This document shows, in pieces, positions 17,563 through 25,682 of a stretch of DNA of 64,000 nt. The notes beneath the pieces are model-generated. The model was not told the origin of the DNA. It saw only the letters and a program-made list of their open reading frames with translations, and made no database searches. The stretch is from JBEBVQ01 sp964527735 (GTDB lineage Bacteria; Bacteroidota; Bacteroidia; Chitinophagales; Chitinophagaceae). The translations under genes were made by a program, and so were the position numbers. Within the stretch, counting starts at the first letter, position 1. Each line of letters starts with the position of its first letter. The stretch spans positions 47,096 through 111,095 of the forward strand of contig CAZGPG010000011.1 of assembly GCA_964527735.1 (NCBI GenBank). Direction: 5' to 3'.

Positions 17563-18678
17563 TTATAGGTTCGTCTGATAGAAGTTTACCAATTTGTTTA
17601 CTGCCTGTGCTATGTATTCAGGTTTCCAATAGGTTTGTATATGCGTAGCTCCGTCAATCAAAAACAGTTCCTTGTTTTTAGCATTGGTGGCTTTAGCGAA
17701 TGCTTCATCTGTCATATACTTTGTATCGGCCTTGCTTCCTGCAATCATCAATAAAGGTTGGTTAATCAGTTCAATCTGGTCTGTCGCGTCCCAGGTCATC
17801 AGGTCGAGCAAGCTACTCATAGTGTATAGAAAGGTTGAATTTGGGTGTGCGTGGGTTCTGTAATAGTATTCATATCCCTCACGATACAGGTCGGTTGAGG
17901 TTTTTGTAATTTCCTCATCTGTTATGCTCACCACACCTGCATAAGTTATTTTACCTCCTGCGGCTTCCTGTGTACGGGCTTCTGTGGCTTGTTTTAAGCG
18001 TTCCTGAATGGTGTTTAATTGTGAGTTCATAAAACCATTTCGTCTTACTTCGCCTGAATTGAACATACTTAATGTGGCAACAGCTTTAAACCGTTTGTCG
18101 GATTGGGCTGCTTTTAAGGAATAACCGCCACCGCCACAAATACCAAGCAATCCAATTTTTGAAGTATCAACACCTTTAAACTGCGAAATGTAATCTGCCA
18201 TACCGTGAATATCTTCAGTGCGGTATTGAGGTTTATCCGTATGACGTGGCTCGCCATCACTTGCCCCCTGATAGGCTGCATCGGCAGTAATGGTTATATA
18301 GCCTGCCTCTGCCAAACGTTGTGCATATAATCCTGCTGTCTGTTCTTTTACACCACCGTTAGGGTGTGCTATCACTACTGCGGGATATTTCTTTGAAGCA
18401 TCATAATTTGCAGGCGTATAAACATTGGCTGCTATCTCAATCCCATTCAGTTTGTATGTTACAGGGTGTATATTTACCTTGCCTTTTACATCAAAATCTA
18501 TTGTGCCTAAATCGGGGCTTACCTGCCGGAAAAACTGATTAAGTGCTTCAGGGGCTTTTGGAAATTGTACATCGGGAAAATATTCCGTTCCAATGCCCGA
18601 TTCCTGACAACCTTGCGTCGCTGTAAGTAGGGAGCTACTGGGGACGGCCGCAGGTGATTGTATACATTTTACTGCCTT
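17563..18678 (-). CDS. Alpha/beta hydrolase, start unresolved (possible 5' frameshift)
   Basis: A dienelactone-hydrolase-like alpha/beta hydrolase. The conserved core runs from PAVVIAHPNGG through the nucleophile region IGLLGICGGGGYS to a late LLMIAGSKAD and the His in DGATHIQTYW. The reading frame stays open upstream to 18678 and encodes SLLTATQGCQESGIGTEYF, resembling the end of a lipoprotein signal, then a conserved-looking N-terminal strand region. No ATG, GTG or TTG occurs in this frame before GTG 18375, which is inside the fold. The only ATG (18667), just after the pirin stop, is in another frame and reads ten codons before TAG. The nucleophile position reads CGGGG rather than GxSxG, with Cys as in dienelactone hydrolases. 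The gene is probably frameshifted at its 5' end or contains a sequencing error. Confidence 0.65.
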   Translation of the reverse strand, partial: KAVKCIQSPAAVPSSSLLTATQGCQESGIGTEYFPDVQFPKAPEALNQFFRQVSPDLGTIDFDVKGKVNIHPVTYKLNGIEIAANVYTPANYDASKKYPAVVIAHPNGGVKEQTAGLYAQRLAEAGYITITADAAYQGASDGEPRHTDKPQYRTEDIHGMADYISQFKGVDTSKIGLLGICGGGGYSLKAAQSDKRFKAVATLSMFNSGEVRRNGFMNSQLNTIQERLKQATEARTQEAAGGKITYAGVVSITDEEITKTSTDLYREGYEYYYRTHAHPNSTFLYTMSSLLDLMTWDATDQIELINQPLLMIAGSKADTKYMTDEAFAKATNAKNKELFLIDGATHIQTYWKPEYIAQAVNKLVNFYQTNL

Positions 18679-19538
18679 TCAGAAACATAAGTGACTTTTT
18701 GTTCTTCGGGCAAATCATTCAAATGAGGAAATGCTCCAAGACGAAATTCTTTGTACAGTCTTGCAATATCTTCCATCGAATCTGCTACAAAAGGCCCATG
18801 ATGCATTACCGGGACATTGTGCGGTTGTCCTGCATACAATACAAAATGCGTGTTGTTATCTAAAGCTTCGAACTCAATTTGGCTGTTGCCTTTTTCGGTT
18901 GTCTTGTCAAGCCATCCTGCTTGTTCCGCTTTGATGATTTTGTCGCCTGCTTTCACACTGCCTTTTAATACATATACCAAACCATTGTAGTGCAATGGAA
19001 CTTCCTGTGTTACCACAGCATGGTTGTCTAACCTGAAATCCACCAAAGTAAAAGGCGTATGATTTTTGAGTGGAGCAGTAAATCCATTACTACTTCCGCT
19101 GTACACACGGATTTCGTATGCATCGGTTTTAAGTTTTGGAACGTCTTCCAATAGTATTTTTTGTAAGAAAGGCTGCGTGTATCGCTTTTCGGGCGGCAGC
19201 ACCAACCACACTTGCAGAATACGGAGCTGCTGCTCCGATGTGATTTCTTCGGTATGGATAATGCCTTTTCCTGCGGTCATCAGTTCAAAACTTCCCGTTT
19301 TCCAATCTTTTTCATTGCCTTCCAAAACCAAAGTCAACGTTTCAAATCCTGCGTGCGGATGTGCACCACCTACAGGTTCTCCGCCCGGAAGATTCAGACT
19401 ATCGTCCATAAATAAAATGAAAGGGTCACTGTCTTTGTTACTTACACCGTCCAATACTGCCATTGCCCGATGTCCTGTCCCCAAAAATCCATTGTGCCAA
19501 TGGTTTTGGGTTATCTTTGAAATGGTTCTGCGTATCAT
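18669..19538 (-). CDS. Pirin family protein
   Basis: A 289-residue bicupin of the pirin family. The N-terminal cupin carries the metal ligands in GGAHPHAGFETLTLVLEG and GKGIIHTEEI; the C-terminal cupin is more degenerate, as in the family (VPLHYNGLVYVLKGSVKAG). Bacterial pirins include quercetin 2,3-dioxygenases and regulators; the substrate here cannot be told. ATG 19538 overlaps the doxX stop by 4 bp, so the two are coupled, and the gene stop lies 1 nt before an ATG in front of the hydrolase. It is the second gene of a four-gene operon divergent from hxlR. The length is normal. Confidence 0.92.
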   Translation of the reverse strand: MIRRTISKITQNHWHNGFLGTGHRAMAVLDGVSNKDSDPFILFMDDSLNLPGGEPVGGAHPHAGFETLTLVLEGNEKDWKTGSFELMTAGKGIIHTEEITSEQQLRILQVWLVLPPEKRYTQPFLQKILLEDVPKLKTDAYEIRVYSGSSNGFTAPLKNHTPFTLVDFRLDNHAVVTQEVPLHYNGLVYVLKGSVKAGDKIIKAEQAGWLDKTTEKGNSQIEFEALDNNTHFVLYAGQPHNVPVMHHGPFVADSMEDIARLYKEFRLGAFPHLNDLPEEQKVTYVSERQ

Positions 19539-19921
19539 AGTTGTTGTGTTTTTTTAGTTGTAAGAAGTCTTTGTTTCAATTCAGGGAAACGGACAAATGC
19601 AGTAATCCAAAGCAGGATTTGAATAATAACCGCCATTGCTATAGATTGTTGATGTTGCAAATGCGTTACGATGGCTCCGCCCAGATATGCTGCTAATAAC
19701 AAGGTGCCTAAAATTCCTGTTCTTGGAATAATGAAGAGTATCAGCGTGACGATTTCGATAATCCCAATGAACTGATAGGTGGCGGCATCAAGCCCGAACG
19801 AAGAAGCCTGTGCCAAAGCCGTTTCGTTTTGTGTGAGTTTCATAAAGGCACTCATCGTAAATAAAAGCCCTAAAATGATGGTAAGTGTCCATCCTGTGAT
19901 TTTGATTCCTTTTTGTGACAT
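19535..19921 (-). CDS. DoxX family membrane protein
   Basis: A 128-residue protein with four predicted membrane helices: WTLTIILGLLFTMSAFMKL near the N-terminus, then IIEIVTLILFIIP, GTLLLAAYLGGAIVTHL and IAMAVIIQILLWITAFV. It is DoxX/DoxD-like, a group often linked to quinone or thiol redox chemistry, although most members have no assigned reaction. It is the first gene of the operon (4-bp overlap with pirin) and divergent from the HxlR regulator, whose family commonly controls such neighbours in response to reactive electrophiles. A second unrelated DoxX gene is at 60766-61155. Confidence 0.85.
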   Translation of the reverse strand: MSQKGIKITGWTLTIILGLLFTMSAFMKLTQNETALAQASSFGLDAATYQFIGIIEIVTLILFIIPRTGILGTLLLAAYLGGAIVTHLQHQQSIAMAVIIQILLWITAFVRFPELKQRLLTTKKTQQL

Positions 19922-19967
19922 AAGATTTTAGTTTAAAATTCTGATGCAAATTTCCCACGAAAAACTA

Positions 19968-20018
19968 TACATTTGTTATCTGTTACAAAAAGGATAGTAC
20001 TTACAAAAAGGGTAGTAT
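19968..20018 (+). promoter_or_regulatory. hxlR promoter and tandem 18-bp operator candidates
   Basis: TACATTTG (19968-19975) fits the -7 consensus. Between it and the hxlR ATG lie two adjacent direct repeats, TTACAAAAAGGATAGTAC (19983-20000) and TTACAAAAAGGGTAGTAT (20001-20018), identical at 16 of 18 positions. Each has a TAC...GTA dyad. They are good candidates for autorepression sites. Confidence 0.6.
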
Positions 20019-20363
20019 ATGCAAAAACATACGGTAGAAAGTTGTGCAAAAGCCAAAATGGCTATCAGGGATACATTGGATGTAGTAGGTGGGAAATGGA
20101 AACTGGTATTGATTTCTGTTTTACGAAGTGGCAAAAAGGGGTTTAACGAGTTGTCGAGAGAAGCGGGGATATCTCCACGGATCTTGTCTAAAGAATTACA
20201 GGAATTGGAAATGAACGGCTTGGTCAGCCGAAGGGTCTGCGATACCAAACCTGTTACGGTACAGTATGAATTGACTTCTTATAGTAAAACTTTGGGGGAA
20301 GTTTTAACCGCAATGGAAAAGTGGGGCTATCGGCATAGACAGAAAATAATTTCCGGTAGTTGA
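20019..20363 (+). CDS. HxlR family transcriptional regulator
   Basis: A 114-residue winged helix-turn-helix protein. The family pattern is plain: an N-terminal Cys (SCAKAKMAI), DVVGGKWKLVLISVL, FNELSREAGISPRILSKELQELE (recognition helix), the wing with RRVCDTKPVTVQYELT and a C-terminal dimerisation helix. The N-terminal Cys is the redox-sensing position in characterised relatives such as YodB/HypR-type regulators. It is divergent from the doxX-pirin-hydrolase-cupin operon and preceded by two 18-bp direct repeats that may be operators. I infer that it represses its own gene and the operon until quinone or electrophile stress. ATG 20019 starts the conserved N-terminus. Confidence 0.92.
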   Translation: MQKHTVESCAKAKMAIRDTLDVVGGKWKLVLISVLRSGKKGFNELSREAGISPRILSKELQELEMNGLVSRRVCDTKPVTVQYELTSYSKTLGEVLTAMEKWGYRHRQKIISGS

Positions 20364-20386
20364 TGTTTTTTCGCTGTGTGGAAAAG

Positions 20387-20419
20387 AAAAAGCCCGCCGT
20401 CGCTAAAGCTATGGCGGGC
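20387..20419 (-). terminator. Terminator after tRNA-Pro
   Basis: On the minus strand GCCCGCC, a 14-nt loop and GGCGGGC are followed by TTTTTCTTTT, directly after the 3' end of tRNA-Pro. It also overlaps the region just after the convergent hxlR. Confidence 0.8.
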
Positions 20420-20423
20420 GAAG

Positions 20424-20497
20424 TCGGGATGACTGGACTCGAACCAGCGGCCTCTTCGTCCCGAACGAAGCGCGCTACCGGGCTGCGCTACATCCCG
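20424..20497 (-). tRNA. tRNA-Pro (CGG)
   Basis: A 74-nt cloverleaf on the minus strand: acceptor CGGGATG / CATCCCG, anticodon stem CTTCG / CGAAG around the loop TTCGGGA with anticodon CGG, T-arm GCTGGTTCGAGTCCAGT, discriminator A. CCA is not encoded. An intrinsic terminator follows. Confidence 0.93.
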
Positions 20498-20609
20498 TTT
20501 GGGGCGGCAAAGTTAATGCTTTCCTCAAAATTTTACAAAGGATTATTTTGGGAATCGTACCAGCAAATGCTGCACAATACCGTACTATATAATATCTTGC
20601 AGCCCCATT

Positions 20610-21818
20610 GTGCCATCCGAAACGACAACCATACCATCCGCTCCCCCTCACCAACGGGATTTTGACAAGTACGCTGCCTGCGTGCTGATACCGACATACA
20701 ACAATGCAGCTACGCTCGGGCCTGTGCTTGAATCCGTTCTGCGATATACTTCGCATATCATGGTCATAAACGATGGCTCTACCGATGATACAGTGCATGT
20801 CCTCAAACGTTTCCCGGCTATCAGGCAGATCAGCTATCAGCCTAATCGGGGCAAAGGCTTTGCCCTGCGCACCGGCCTCCGGGAAGCTTACCGCGCAGGT
20901 TATGAATATGCGATCGTGATGGACAGCGATGGACAGCATTACGCGCACGATCTGCTGCGTTTCCTGGAAAAACTGGAAGAAACACCCGGCGCCCTGATCG
21001 TCGGCGCCCGTAATATGGAGGTGGATAACGTACCGGTAAAAAGCAGCTTCGGCAACCGTTTTTCCAATTTCTGGTATTGGGTGAATACGGGTATCCGGCT
21101 GTCTGATACCCAGTCGGGCTATCGCCTGTACCCGCTGAAACCGCTGGTCCGGAAAAAGTACATTACCGGGAAATACGAGTTTGAGATCGAGATACTGGTA
21201 CGGGCAGCATGGAGTGGGGTACCGGTCGTATCCGTGCCTGTGTCTGTGTATTACCCGCCCGAAGAGGAACGCGTGTCTCATTTCCGGCCGTTTAAAGATT
21301 TTACCCGTATCAGCATACTGAATACAGTACTGGTGCTGATCGCTCTGCTGTATATCAAGCCGCGCGATCTGATCCGGATGCTGTTCAGCAGGGAAGGGTG
21401 GAAACGTATATTCAGGGCGATCTTCGTACACCCCGAAGAAAGCAATATGCGTAAGGCTGTTTCCGTAGGGTTCGGGGTATTCATGGGCATTGTGCCGGTA
21501 TGGGGCTTTCAACTGGCGATCGGTATTCCACTGGCTTTATTGTTCCGGCTCAACAAGGCATTGTTCCTTCTGGCGGCGAACATCAGTATTTTCCCCATCA
21601 CGCCTTTCTGGCTGATGGCCAGCATATTCACAGGCAAATGGCTCCTGGGCGAGACTACCTGGCTGATCCGCTGGCAGGACATTTCCGTGGAAAAAGTTGC
21701 CAGGGAAGGCGCCGCTTTTTTCCTCGGCGGTACGGTACTGGCGCTTGCCCTGGGGGCTGTCGCCTTTCTGCTGACGTACATCATATTGTCACTTACCAGG
21801 AGGCGGACTGCTTCCTAA
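20610..21818 (+). CDS. Glycosyltransferase family 2 fused to DUF2062 membrane domain
   Basis: A 402-residue fusion. Residues about 20-240 are a GT-A fold family 2 glycosyltransferase with VLIPTYNNAATLGPVLESVL, VINDGSTDDT, the metal-binding motif VMDSDGQH and SGYRLYPL. Residues about 245-400 hold hydrophobic segments with the DUF2062 pattern (NMRKAVSVGFGVFMGIVPVWGFQ). Such fusions probably transfer a sugar to a lipid carrier or membrane acceptor; donor and acceptor are unknown. The start is a GTG at 20610, as no ATG lies before the catalytic fold. The 3' end overlaps the convergent DUF218 gene by 30 bp (21789-21818). It is probably part of surface glycan or lipid synthesis together with the genes up to 27.5 kb. 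Confidence 0.85.
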   Translation: MPSETTTIPSAPPHQRDFDKYAACVLIPTYNNAATLGPVLESVLRYTSHIMVINDGSTDDTVHVLKRFPAIRQISYQPNRGKGFALRTGLREAYRAGYEYAIVMDSDGQHYAHDLLRFLEKLEETPGALIVGARNMEVDNVPVKSSFGNRFSNFWYWVNTGIRLSDTQSGYRLYPLKPLVRKKYITGKYEFEIEILVRAAWSGVPVVSVPVSVYYPPEEERVSHFRPFKDFTRISILNTVLVLIALLYIKPRDLIRMLFSREGWKRIFRAIFVHPEESNMRKAVSVGFGVFMGIVPVWGFQLAIGIPLALLFRLNKALFLLAANISIFPITPFWLMASIFTGKWLLGETTWLIRWQDISVEKVAREGAAFFLGGTVLALALGAVAFLLTYIILSLTRRRTAS

Positions 21819-22484
21819 TGGCGCTATCCGCCCTTCCGGGTGCTCATGCCAGGGGATATGCTGCCCGAAGGTGCCGCCAAGACGTTTGAAAAATGATTTC
21901 CGTTGTTTCAGATTTGTCCAGCTTTTTTCTTTTAATGGCAGAAAGTCGATAGCCGGATCCAGATGATTATATACCTCCAGAGAGTCCACCACAAAAGGCA
22001 GGTGCATCATGGGGGTGGAGAATCGTTTCCTGATATATCCGCGCAGGGTAAAAGACTGGAAAGGATCAGTACCCAGCGCGATACTCCGGTAGCCCAGCTG
22101 CCGAGCCAGCAGATAGCTGTAATAAATGTTTTCGGTACTGTGCTCTGCCAGTGTGTCGTAATGAATATTTTCCGCAGGAATACCCAGCGCCATCCCATAC
22201 AGTCCCATAATGCGGGACTCTTTATAGGGCGTATAAACCGCGGCGCCGGAATAAATGACGTTCCTCACAATCCCGTTTTTATACAATATCCAGGACCATA
22301 ATACCCTGGCTTTCATGATCGTATCCCAACGGCCGTTAAAGGGACTGCCGGGAACGATCAGCACATCGAAAGGCGCAAATGAATGAGCCGCCGCCAACGC
22401 CTTGTGCGGCCCTTTGCGTGGTGTGATGCACCCTGTTGTCCACAGCAGCAGGAAGATAATACCGGATGTAAGCAGTTGTTTCAT
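21789..22484 (-). CDS. DUF218 (YdcF/SanA-like) lipoprotein
   Basis: A 231-residue protein with a lipobox (LLWTTGC, Cys about 18) and a DUF218 domain: FDVLIVPGSPFNGRWDTIMKAR, NVIYSGAAVYTPYKES, the EHSTENIYYS helix and the later ALGTDPFQSFTLRGYI. DUF218 proteins (ElyC, SanA, YdcF) are linked to envelope and peptidoglycan integrity, without a proven reaction. ATG 22484 gives a compact signal; a start four codons upstream is also possible. Its 3' end overlaps the convergent glycosyltransferase gene by 30 bp, and its 5' end faces the EamA transporter gene. Confidence 0.8.
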   Translation of the reverse strand: MKQLLTSGIIFLLLWTTGCITPRKGPHKALAAAHSFAPFDVLIVPGSPFNGRWDTIMKARVLWSWILYKNGIVRNVIYSGAAVYTPYKESRIMGLYGMALGIPAENIHYDTLAEHSTENIYYSYLLARQLGYRSIALGTDPFQSFTLRGYIRKRFSTPMMHLPFVVDSLEVYNHLDPAIDFLPLKEKSWTNLKQRKSFFKRLGGTFGQHIPWHEHPEGRIAPLGSSPPPGK

Positions 22485-22593
22485 GTGCGGCTGCAATATT
22501 ATCCGGAAAAATAAACAATCATGCCGATGTCCGTTACATTTGAGATTCCTTTTCTACTTTTACAAAAAATCAGGTAGCCCTGCGGTCTTTCGC

Positions 22594-23508
22594 ATGAAGC
22601 ATGCTTTAATTCAGATGCACCTTGCGGTGCTGCTTTGGGGGTTTACAGGTGTGCTGGGTCGTGCCATATCACTCGATGCTCCGGTGCTGGTATGGTACAG
22701 GATGGGATTGACGGCGCTGATCATGATCGTTATCCTTTACCTCCGGAAGCAATGGGTACGCGTTGAACGCAGGGATATGCTGCAGCTTATCATGATCGGC
22801 TGCCTGATGGGACTGCACTGGGTAGCTTTTTATGGCGCGGTCAAATTTGCGAACGCCTCTATTGCCATGGTTTGCCTGAGCACGGCTGGCATTTTTGTCT
22901 CTCTGCTCGATCCGCTTGTCAATAAGAGCAAATACAATATCGGAGAGTTGTTATTGTGCCTGTTGGCTATTGGCGGCGTAGTTTTGATATACAGCTTCCA
23001 GGCATTTTATGCGAAAGGTATTCTCTGGGGGGTAATTTCAGCAGCCTTAAGCGCTGTATTTACCATGCTGAATAAACGTATTGCCAACAAGTATCCCGCC
23101 CGTACCATGGTTTTTTATGAGATGTCTTCCGGCTGGGTTTTGATTTCCCTCATGCTGGCAGTCATCGTGGTTACAGGGTCTGAAAAATTCTGGATCGGCC
23201 CGGAGAATACCTCCGGTATACTGCATTTGCTGCCGCTGTCGTCGGACTGGATATGGCTGATCCTGCTGAGCCTGTGTTGCACGGTATGGGCTCAATCGCT
23301 GGCGCTGAATGCTTTAAAGAAGCTAAGCGCCTTTACCGTGGTGCTTTCGGTCAATCTGGAACCGGTCTATGGCATATTGCTGGCGTTTATTTTCTTCCGG
23401 GAGAACCAGGAACTGCACCCTGGTTTTTATGCGGGTATGGCGATGATATGTCTCTCAGTTGTAGCACAAACCCTGCGGGTGGCAAAAAAATGGAAGGTAG
23501 AAAATTGA
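22594..23508 (+). CDS. EamA/DMT family transporter
   Basis: A 304-residue membrane protein with ten predicted helices and two EamA repeats, each starting with the typical helix pattern (MHLAVLLWGFTGVLGRAISL; later ILWGVISAALSAVFTMLNKR). The second repeat has LALNALKKLSAFTVVLSVNLEPVYG, the diagnostic NLEPV motif. Drug/metabolite transporters of this type export amino acids or other metabolites; the substrate is unknown. ATG 22594 starts the first helix; the frame is open for 64 codons upstream, but that part is unlike the family and overlaps the divergent DUF218 gene. 62 bp separate it from the next gene on the same strand. Confidence 0.9.
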   Translation: MKHALIQMHLAVLLWGFTGVLGRAISLDAPVLVWYRMGLTALIMIVILYLRKQWVRVERRDMLQLIMIGCLMGLHWVAFYGAVKFANASIAMVCLSTAGIFVSLLDPLVNKSKYNIGELLLCLLAIGGVVLIYSFQAFYAKGILWGVISAALSAVFTMLNKRIANKYPARTMVFYEMSSGWVLISLMLAVIVVTGSEKFWIGPENTSGILHLLPLSSDWIWLILLSLCCTVWAQSLALNALKKLSAFTVVLSVNLEPVYGILLAFIFFRENQELHPGFYAGMAMICLSVVAQTLRVAKKWKVEN

Positions 23509-23570
23509 AAAGAGACAGCGAATTAGGTTTTAATTTTTAATTTTCAGCCCTCAATGATGAAAACAGTAGT

Positions 23571-25490
23571 ATGTCTGTAAGAAAAAAAGTGACCAATATC
23601 CCTGCTTCGCAATCTTCTATACCTCCGGTAACGTCAGCTTCTGATACTACAGCCCGTTTATGGACGCGTGCTTTTACGATCAGTGTGTGGGTTGTTTTTG
23701 TTTTAATGACTATCATGAGCTTCAGCTTCGGTATTACAGGGGATGAGTTCGACCAAAACGCACTCGGTGAAGTTATCCTTAGCTATTACACCAGTTTTGG
23801 CGCGGATACACGCGCGCTGAAACTACCGCCGGAGTTGGACAGGGACGGCGTGTTGCATAATTATGGAGGTTTATTCGACCTGATTGCGGTGACGGTTGCC
23901 AAAATAAGTCCTTTTGAACATTACACAACACGTCACATATTGAATGCCTGGGCGGGCTTTGTGGCTATTTTATTTGCTGCAAGAATAGCTGTTCAGATCG
24001 GAGGGAAACGAATGGGTGTACTCACGATTTGGCTGATGTTCCTGGCGCCTTTTTTCCTGGGGCAGTCCATGAATAACCCTAAAGACATCCCGTTTGCAGC
24101 AGCATACATCGCGGCTATTTATTATCTGATTCGTTTTTATCATAAACTACCCGACGTCAATTGGAAGAACTATATAGCGCCGGCATTGGTTTTGGCTGCT
24201 GCCATAGATATCCGGGTGGCGGGTATTCTGCTGATCCCGTATTTGTTTGCATACTTCGTGCTTAACTATCTTGCTTTTAAGGAGCAACGGAATGATGTAT
24301 CGAAGAAAATCCGCGGAATGGTGATTGTGAGCCTGCTTGGCTATTTCGGGGCGAGCTTGCTCTGGCCATATGCCTTGCAAAATCCGATCGCCAACCCATT
24401 GAAAGCCCTGGAAGAACTGTCGAATTTTAAGATGAGCCTGGCTCAGATGTATGAAGGCGAACGCATCTTCTCTGATCAATTGCCGCCATCTTATCTGATA
24501 AAGATGTTCTTTATTACCAACAGCTATATTCTATTGGCAGGCCTTCTGCTGGCGCCTGTGTTTTTGCTGAAGGCACGAAAAGACAGAGTGTTTATACTCA
24601 CCTTGTTTATTGTTTTCGTCACTGTGTTCCCGGTCGCTTATATTATTTATAAAGAGTCGAACGTGTATCACGCCTGGCGTCATGTGTTATTCATTTTCCC
24701 CGGTGCAGCCATTATCGCTGCATATGGGATTAATGCTTTGTGGGATCGGGCAAAACAGCCGGTAGCGCATTATGCCGTAGCGGGATTGATCTTTATAGGG
24801 TTCATGGAGCCATTGGTATTTACCGTACAGACATTTCCTCAGACGGCTACGTATTATAACACGTTCGCCGGCGGAATGGAAGAAGCCTACGACAATTACG
24901 AGATGGACTTTTACTATAATAGTATGAAAGATGCCGTAGAGTGGTTTATTCAGAATGAACTTCCTAAAGCTGATCCAAAGGATACTGTCTTTGTTTTTTC
25001 AAACCATTCCCGTATTGCTGCCGCCTATCTGGAGCAGAATCCCAATGTGGCTGTTGATTACATTCGTTTTCGCGAACGCAGCTATAAGGAGTGGGACTAT
25101 CTGATAATGCACCGGGCACTGATCCCCGATGACCGCTTAAAGAATCGCAGCTGGCTGCTGAAACACACTTTATACCAGGCTTCAGTAAAAGGTCTGCCGT
25201 TGACAGTTGTAGTGCGGAGGCCGTCTATGGATGACTATCACGGATTTAAGCTGCTGGAAGAAAACAGGGTGGCGGAGGCTATTGAAAAATTCCGTAGCTA
25301 CCGCATTGCTGATCCTGAAAATGAACTTGTGAACTCAGTGATGGCGCGTTATTATCTTTCCATCGGACGCCCGGACAGCGCTTTGATCATGACCAACGAA
25401 ATATTGCGGGTATCTCCCGGAGATATGCAGGCAAGGCAGCTTGCTGCACAGGCAGAACAGATGAAATCCGCAAGGGGAACGTTTCCGTAA
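23571..25490 (+). CDS. GT-C membrane glycosyltransferase with C-terminal TPR-like tail
   Basis: A 639-residue polytopic protein with roughly ten to eleven membrane helices. An acidic motif in the first periplasmic loop (FGITGDEFDQNALGEV) matches the catalytic Asp-Glu of lipid-dependent GT-C enzymes (GT39/ArnT-like). PFFLGQSMNNPKDIPFAA and the HAWRHVLFIFPG segment also occur in that type. The C-terminal 100 residues contain two helix-pair repeats of TPR type (EENRVAEAIEKFRSYRIADP, GRPDSALIMTNEILRVSPGD). It probably moves a sugar from a polyprenyl-phosphate carrier to a protein or glycan at the outer face of the inner membrane. It precedes glf and a GT2 gene, suggesting a common glycan pathway. 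Confidence 0.75.
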   Translation: MSVRKKVTNIPASQSSIPPVTSASDTTARLWTRAFTISVWVVFVLMTIMSFSFGITGDEFDQNALGEVILSYYTSFGADTRALKLPPELDRDGVLHNYGGLFDLIAVTVAKISPFEHYTTRHILNAWAGFVAILFAARIAVQIGGKRMGVLTIWLMFLAPFFLGQSMNNPKDIPFAAAYIAAIYYLIRFYHKLPDVNWKNYIAPALVLAAAIDIRVAGILLIPYLFAYFVLNYLAFKEQRNDVSKKIRGMVIVSLLGYFGASLLWPYALQNPIANPLKALEELSNFKMSLAQMYEGERIFSDQLPPSYLIKMFFITNSYILLAGLLLAPVFLLKARKDRVFILTLFIVFVTVFPVAYIIYKESNVYHAWRHVLFIFPGAAIIAAYGINALWDRAKQPVAHYAVAGLIFIGFMEPLVFTVQTFPQTATYYNTFAGGMEEAYDNYEMDFYYNSMKDAVEWFIQNELPKADPKDTVFVFSNHSRIAAAYLEQNPNVAVDYIRFRERSYKEWDYLIMHRALIPDDRLKNRSWLLKHTLYQASVKGLPLTVVVRRPSMDDYHGFKLLEENRVAEAIEKFRSYRIADPENELVNSVMARYYLSIGRPDSALIMTNEILRVSPGDMQARQLAAQAEQMKSARGTFP

Positions 25491-25682
25491 GTTTTTCCTT
25501 CACGAAGAACAACAGGGCATACAACGATAATTTTGTCCTGTTACATTATATCAATGCAATAGGATTGGCATGGTTTCGGTTTTTTTTGCCGAAACCATGC
25601 AGAACCGAACCGCTTGAAGAGAAAGATTTTTTCGTTTACCTTTACCCTCCCATGTATAATAATATCAAAAGTACTTGCACAC

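Noticed and set aside
20424..20497. tRNA-Pro as attachment site of an integrated element
   Set aside because: No duplicate of the tRNA 3' end was noticed nearby and there is no integrase gene.
20475..21512. Long open frame opposite the GT2-DUF2062 gene (345 codons)
   Set aside because: It is antisense to a clear glycosyltransferase and also runs through tRNA-Pro on the same strand; no recognisable domain.
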